Assembly (NCBI GenBank): GCA_015522745.1
Contig: WALQ01000048.1
Coordinates: forward strand, 1 to 8,411
Reading direction: 5' to 3'
DNA from: Candidatus Aenigmatarchaeota archaeon
GTDB taxonomy: Archaea > Aenigmatarchaeota > Aenigmatarchaeia > GW2011-AR5 > WALA01
Length of the DNA: 8,411 nt
Shown here: positions 5,574 through 8,411 of the stretch, piece by piece
How the letters are laid out: the number at the start of each line of letters is the position of its first letter
How positions within the stretch are numbered: the stretch's first letter is position 1
Notes under the pieces: model-generated
What the model was told of the DNA's origin: nothing
What the model saw: only the letters and a program-made list of their open reading frames with translations
Databases searched by the model: none
Position numbers and translations under genes: made by a program

Positions 5574-6329
5574 ATGAAGAAGAAGATATCAGTATCAATT
5601 GATAATGAACTTCTTAATGAGCTCAATTCACTCATAGATGGAAAAACGATAAGAAACCGCTCTCAAGCAATAGAATACCTCATAAGGAAAAATTCCGAGT
5701 CGTCTATAACCACAGGCGTCATACTTGCCGGGGGCCCGAAAGAACGCCTTGTGTACAGGAACACGTTTAAGCCGCTCGCGAAATACAACGGAACGCCGCT
5801 CATACTCAACTGCGTGCGAAGAATGGAGATGGCCGGCATCACAAAAATTTACATCATATCGAGTGAAATCATAAACGAAATCTCAAAAATCCTGTCCAAC
5901 GAGAACATCTCCGCCGACATATCGTTCATTTCAGATGATTCACATGGAACATCGGGAGCTCTTTACAAACTGAAAAGACGAGAGAACGTACTTGTCGCAT
6001 CAGGCGACGTGTACTTCGACTTCGACTTGAGGAAGCTCATAAAATTCCATATGAGCTCAAAAGCAACCGCCACCGTTGCCGTGACGACCACAGACGTCCG
6101 TCATTCAAAGGATTCCATATTCATCGAGGGAACGCGCATAGTGAAATTCGAGTACAAACCGAAGAAACCCTCGTTCTACTCCAACGCCGGAATATACGCA
6201 TTCCGAAAGGAGATTTTTGACTTCATAAAGCCGACCGGATCATTGGAGCGCGACGTTTTTCCGAAACTCGCGGAGCTCGGAAAGATGAACGCCTATTTGA
6301 TATCCGGAGAATGGTTTCACGCGGACTGA
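5574..6329 (+). CDS. ribbon-helix-helix domain fused to sugar-nucleotidyltransferase
   Basis: This 251-residue protein joins two domains. Residues 1-40 are a classic ribbon-helix-helix DNA-binding domain: strand KKISVSID, helix A at about 11-22, then NRSQAIEYLIRK (28-39) as helix B. Residues 47-251 are a GlmU/RmlA-type nucleotidyltransferase, which makes NDP-sugars from sugar 1-phosphates. Motifs are VILAGG (49-54), R58, FKPL (65-68) with the nucleotide-contacting lysine K66, GTSGAL (125-130), metal-ligand candidate D145 in ASGD, FEYKPKKP (192-199) and NAGIY (204-208). The domain stops at GEWFHAD, just where family members usually continue with a W-x-D-x-GTP segment and a helix, so the C-terminus is short. 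The activating domain may be active, or may have become a sugar-nucleotide sensor for the RHH. The gene diverges from the epimerase, giving pathway support. tRNA-Pro starts three bases after the stop. Confidence 0.85.
   Translation: MKKKISVSIDNELLNELNSLIDGKTIRNRSQAIEYLIRKNSESSITTGVILAGGPKERLVYRNTFKPLAKYNGTPLILNCVRRMEMAGITKIYIISSEIINEISKILSNENISADISFISDDSHGTSGALYKLKRRENVLVASGDVYFDFDLRKLIKFHMSSKATATVAVTTTDVRHSKDSIFIEGTRIVKFEYKPKKPSFYSNAGIYAFRKEIFDFIKPTGSLERDVFPKLAELGKMNAYLISGEWFHAD
6294..6302 (+). promoter_or_regulatory. candidate TATA box of tRNA-Pro inside the upstream gene
   Basis: The element tatttgata is the best TATA-like sequence at a suitable distance (about 35 bases) from the tRNA 5' end. 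It lies within the last codons of the nucleotidyltransferase. Co-transcription with that gene is the alternative. Confidence 0.3.
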
Positions 6330-6332
6330 CAC

Positions 6333-6406
6333 GGGCCCATGGTGTAGCTTGGTTAGCATCGGAGCTTAGGGAGCTTCAGACCCCGGTTCAAATCCGGGTG
6401 GGCCCA
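6333..6406 (+). tRNA. tRNA-Pro with apparent AGG anticodon
   Basis: The cloverleaf is complete and intronless. The acceptor is GGGCCCA/TGGGCCC (6333-6339/6399-6405) with discriminator A6406. The D arm is GTGT/GCAT with G18G19 at 6351-6352. The anticodon stem is GGAGC/GCTTC (6361-6365/6373-6377) around loop T-T-A-G-G-G-A (6366-6372), and the T arm is CCCGG-TTCAAAT-CCGGG (6382-6398). The anticodon at 6368-6370 reads AGG, which would decode proline CCU. G35, G36, G37 and A73 fit archaeal tRNA-Pro; only the A at position 34 is unexpected, since Archaea normally use U, G or C there. CCA is not encoded. Confidence 0.92.
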
Positions 6407-6674
6407 CAAAAGGCCTTTCTTCAAAAGAAAGGCCTTTAGGCGAAAGAACTTTTTTGGTTTCTCCGCTAAAGCGCTCTTCTTAAGAGGGCTTCGCTCTAGC
6501 GGAAAAGAAGAAAGCTCTTTCTAAGATGGTCTCTTTCTTGGTAAAACTTCTTTTCTAAAGAAGTTTTTCGGAAAAGAAACTTTTTTGTTTCTTCTGATAA
6601 AACTCTTCTTTTTAAGAAGAGCTTTTCTTTCAAGAAAGGGCTTTTCGGATAAAACCCTTTTCTAAAGGGCTTTT
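6407..6674. repeat. array of about eight adjacent hairpins with repeated connectors
   Basis: This 268-bp stretch has no credible gene and is filled with inverted repeats. Clear stems are 6409-6421/6425-6437 (13 bp perfect), 6463-6468/6497-6502 enclosing 6469-6478/6482-6491 (10 bp, one mismatch), 6508-6514/6533-6539 (7 bp), 6543-6553/6557-6567 (11 bp perfect), 6574-6580/6587-6593 (7 bp), 6603-6610/6614-6621 (8 bp), a weaker one at about 6622-6639, and 6655-6660/6664-6669 (6 bp). The last and the 6603 hairpin share one plan: AAAA, stem, three-base loop, stem, C, TTTT. Related connectors recur: ttggtaaaac (6538-6547), ctgataaaac (6594-6603) and cggataaaac (6646-6655). T-runs follow many stems. 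Confidence 0.8.
6651..6674 (-). terminator. terminal hairpin overlapping the stop of the secreted-protein gene
   Basis: AAAA-CCCTTT-TCT-AAAGGG-C-TTTT spans the TAA stop at 6673-6675 of the minus-strand gene. Read on the minus strand, the arm ends in a T-run, so it could end that transcript. It is also the last unit of the hairpin array, so termination is one of several possible roles. Confidence 0.4.
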
Positions 6675-8022
6675 ACTCGGACTCCATCCTAACGGACGCG
6701 CCGCCAGTCGTCACTTTCATTGTCTTTCCTTTTATCTTGTACATTATTTCCGCAGGACCGAATTCTATATCTCCATGAACGCCTATGACCTCGTGGGCAT
6801 CATAACTCAGTATTCTTTGCTCTCCTGAAGTCATTGAAGGTATATTCCACACAATCTCAAAGTTGCTCTTTTTCTTTCTAACTTTGAATAATGGTCCGTA
6901 CTCATGCGGAAGTATTTTGAATATGGGTATCATTGTATCCTTTACTGTTATGGATTTTATCTCACGTCCAGTCGAGTTGTCTATTTCGATGAGAACTGAT
7001 ATGGCACCATCTTTTTTTACGATGCGCTTACTTACACGTATCATTTGTGTCCTTGTCGTTATATACCATGCTATGACAGCTAGAACTATGAGAAGCAGAA
7101 CATAAGGGAAGTAATTGACCTTATAATATAGGGTATACTCATCACCAGGATTCAACACAATTTTCCACGAAACGTCGTTTTCGCGGACATTGCCGTTTGT
7201 AAGAAGAACATTCATAGCAAATTTGGAGAAGCTTTTTGAGTATTCAAATGTTTTTGGAATGTTTCCAAGATTTTTGACAACTATCTTCTTCCCCGATGTA
7301 AATATTATGTTGTATGGAACTTCCATCCTGTCTATTATTGCCTTGCTTTCCACAGACACACTTTCTTTCTTTTCCGAGAAAATTTTGGGGCCACTGCTCG
7401 CAACAATGTCGAAGGTGTATGCCCCATGCGCTCCCACTGGGAGTTCGAATGTAAACGACACATTCCTTTCTTCTCCCGGATTCAATGAGATTGTCGTGAA
7501 ATTCGAATGGGTGAGCTCACCATTCGCATAAACCTTTTTATCCACCCTCACATCTGTCGACTTAGTGCCATAGTTCTTCAACCGAGCAATGACCGTCAGG
7601 TTGCTCAATGGGACCGCCTGTCCGTAGATGTAAAGCGAGTTTATCTTGACGAAATACGCCTTTGAAATGTGAACTATGACGGGACCGTTGTACATCTTTC
7701 CAGAGTTCACCGAATATCCATTTATCATGACCGTGTACGTTCCGGGTATGACATCTTCAAATGGTATTATCTTCACAGGAATTGCCGTTGGCTCTCCAGA
7801 TACAACAGAAACATAGTACTTTTCCGGGAAGACCCACGATGACCATCGTAGAGGAACTATCAAAAAGGTATCATTCTCTGTGGAGGTTATATGAGCAATA
7901 ACACTTGCAGCAACACCCGGTTCAGTATCAACCTTAACTGGAGAAACGGAATATGCGAACGCAAAAGAAACAGACGAAATTATAACAACAGACATCAGTG
8001 CAAAAACAACGATTTTTCTCAT
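6673..8022 (-). CDS. secreted, membrane-anchored beta-sandwich protein
   Basis: This 449-residue protein starts with a good signal peptide (residues 1-23, ending AFA before YSVSP). Residues ~24-300 form an extracellular region that looks like consecutive Ig/CARDB-like beta domains, for example NLTVIARLKNYGT and LNPGEERNVSFTFELP, with sequons NDT, NLT, NFT and NVS. A single membrane helix follows at about 303-322, and then a basic stretch (TTRTQMIRVSKRIVKK). Residues ~330-449 look like one more beta sandwich (VKDTMIPIF, WNIPSMTSGEQRILSY). By the positive-inside rule this last domain is cytoplasmic, which is unusual for such a fold. I do not recognise a named family. A role as a surface or cell-envelope receptor or scaffold is inferred. 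The start has GGTGGGG eight bases upstream. The gene diverges from the winged-helix gene at 8166. Confidence 0.75.
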   Translation of the reverse strand: MRKIVVFALMSVVIISSVSFAFAYSVSPVKVDTEPGVAASVIAHITSTENDTFLIVPLRWSSWVFPEKYYVSVVSGEPTAIPVKIIPFEDVIPGTYTVMINGYSVNSGKMYNGPVIVHISKAYFVKINSLYIYGQAVPLSNLTVIARLKNYGTKSTDVRVDKKVYANGELTHSNFTTISLNPGEERNVSFTFELPVGAHGAYTFDIVASSGPKIFSEKKESVSVESKAIIDRMEVPYNIIFTSGKKIVVKNLGNIPKTFEYSKSFSKFAMNVLLTNGNVRENDVSWKIVLNPGDEYTLYYKVNYFPYVLLLIVLAVIAWYITTRTQMIRVSKRIVKKDGAISVLIEIDNSTGREIKSITVKDTMIPIFKILPHEYGPLFKVRKKKSNFEIVWNIPSMTSGEQRILSYDAHEVIGVHGDIEFGPAEIMYKIKGKTMKVTTGGASVRMESE

Positions 8023-8030
8023 TTAATCAT

Positions 8031-8037
8031 CCCCACC
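8031..8037 (-). promoter_or_regulatory. Shine-Dalgarno site of the secreted-protein gene
   Basis: The minus strand reads GGTGGGG followed by ATGATTAA and the ATG at 8022. The extended ggtggggatgat resembles the complement of the archaeal 16S 3' end. Confidence 0.55.
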
Positions 8038-8044
8038 AATAAGT

Positions 8045-8081
8045 GCTATATAAATATTATACCATATAGTATATAAAACTT
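8045..8081. promoter_or_regulatory. A/T-rich divergent promoter with near-palindrome
   Basis: Two TATA-like elements occur here for the minus-strand gene, at 8045-8056 and 8069-8079. The distal one gives a leader long enough to include the Shine-Dalgarno site. Between them TATAC (8058-8062) and GTATA (8069-8073) flank ATAT, forming a 16-bp near-palindrome that could be an operator. Confidence 0.4.
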
Positions 8082-8134
8082 ATTTATCCGAACGGAATTT
8101 TTTTCCAAATTGACGAAAAGAGAATGTCATAAAA

Positions 8135-8143
8135 TAATATAAA
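8135..8143 (+). promoter_or_regulatory. TATA box of the winged-helix gene (leaderless)
   Basis: The element aatataaac is centred near 8139, 26-27 bases before the ATG at 8166. No Shine-Dalgarno site lies upstream of that ATG. Leaderless initiation is predicted. Confidence 0.5.
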
Positions 8144-8165
8144 CAACGAAATCCATTATATATTT

Positions 8166-8411
8166 ATGGAGGGGACTATCAAAACCGGAGTTGACAAATT
8201 AATAGAGCTTGTCAGGCAGAAGGGATCATTATCCTTGTCGGAAGCGTCAAAAGAACTCGGCATACCAAAACAGGTTCTGAAAGATTGGGCTCTCATGCTT
8301 TCTCAGCAGAATGTAATTGGTCTTGAATATCGCTTGACAGGTCTGTATCTCATTTCATCTGTTTTAACGAAGGGACAAAAAGCCTCCATTCAAAAAGACA
8401 TTGGGGAAAAA
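8166..8411 (+). CDS. winged helix-turn-helix protein, N-terminal part (runs off window)
   Basis: An open frame begins at ATG 8166 and continues without a stop for 82 codons to the window end. It begins MEGTIKTGVDKLIELV. Residues ~9-20 form a first helix, then SLSLSEASKELGIPKQVLKDWALML (about 21-45) reads as the helix-turn-helix with its recognition helix, and NVIGLEYRLTGLYLIS (about 49-64) as the wing. DNA binding is therefore likely. The rest of the protein, which could hold a sensor or membrane domain, is outside the window. The TATA box 26 bases upstream and the absence of a Shine-Dalgarno site support the start. It is divergent from the secreted-protein gene, separated by 143 bases, so regulation of that neighbour is a reasonable inference. 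Confidence 0.75.
   Translation, partial: MEGTIKTGVDKLIELVRQKGSLSLSEASKELGIPKQVLKDWALMLSQQNVIGLEYRLTGLYLISSVLTKGQKASIQKDIGEK

Noticed and set aside
6407..6674. CRISPR array
   Set aside because: Units are hairpins of different sequence and length without constant direct repeats alternating with uniform spacers, and no cas gene is present.
6407..6674. Integrated element or attachment site after tRNA-Pro
   Set aside because: There is no integrase gene and I find no direct repeat of the tRNA 3' end further right in the window.

Overview
The window most likely comes from an archaeon with a small, compact genome, plausibly a DPANN lineage, although the sequence alone does not fix the phylum. The evidence is a tRNA-Thr with a very short intron at the canonical 37/38 position, A/T-rich TATA boxes about 24-27 bp upstream of inferred transcription starts, several genes that look leaderless, GGTGG-type Shine-Dalgarno sites on others, and archaeal families such as PIN-PhoH, SemiSWEET-like PQ-loop and small zinc-ribbon proteins.

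Layout. 1-131 is A/T-rich promoter DNA, perhaps shared with a gene leaving the left edge. 132-605 is an unrecognised multi-spanning membrane protein and 684-1025 a small zinc-ribbon protein. 1030-2445 (minus) is a PIN-PhoH RNase/ATPase. tRNA-Thr(GGU) with an 11-nt intron follows at 2576-2659, then a YbaK/ProX-type tRNA-editing deacylase (2694-3131). A small coiled-coil protein (3117-3338, minus) and a SemiSWEET-like protein (3404-3667) diverge from one palindromic TATA element. The latter overlaps an anchored extracellular protein (3651-4103). A WecB-like UDP-GlcNAc 2-epimerase (4104-5513, minus) diverges from a ribbon-helix-helix/sugar-nucleotidyltransferase fusion (5574-6329). tRNA-Pro begins three bases after the fusion's stop. 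6407-6674 is a dense run of hairpins. 6673-8022 (minus) is a secreted, membrane-anchored protein, diverging from a partial winged-helix gene (8166-8411+).

Genes are packed tightly: convergent pairs overlap by 15 bp, abut with 0 bp, or are separated by 4 bp. This makes the 268-bp hairpin cluster stand out as the only long non-coding stretch.

The epimerase and the RHH-nucleotidyltransferase probably supply a nucleotide-activated amino sugar for a surface glycan. The fusion is a good candidate for an enzyme that also regulates its own divergent promoter. The strongest anomalies are this fusion, the hairpin array, a tRNA-Pro with an apparent A34 (AGG) anticodon (very unusual in Archaea), and the minimal tRNA-Thr intron.
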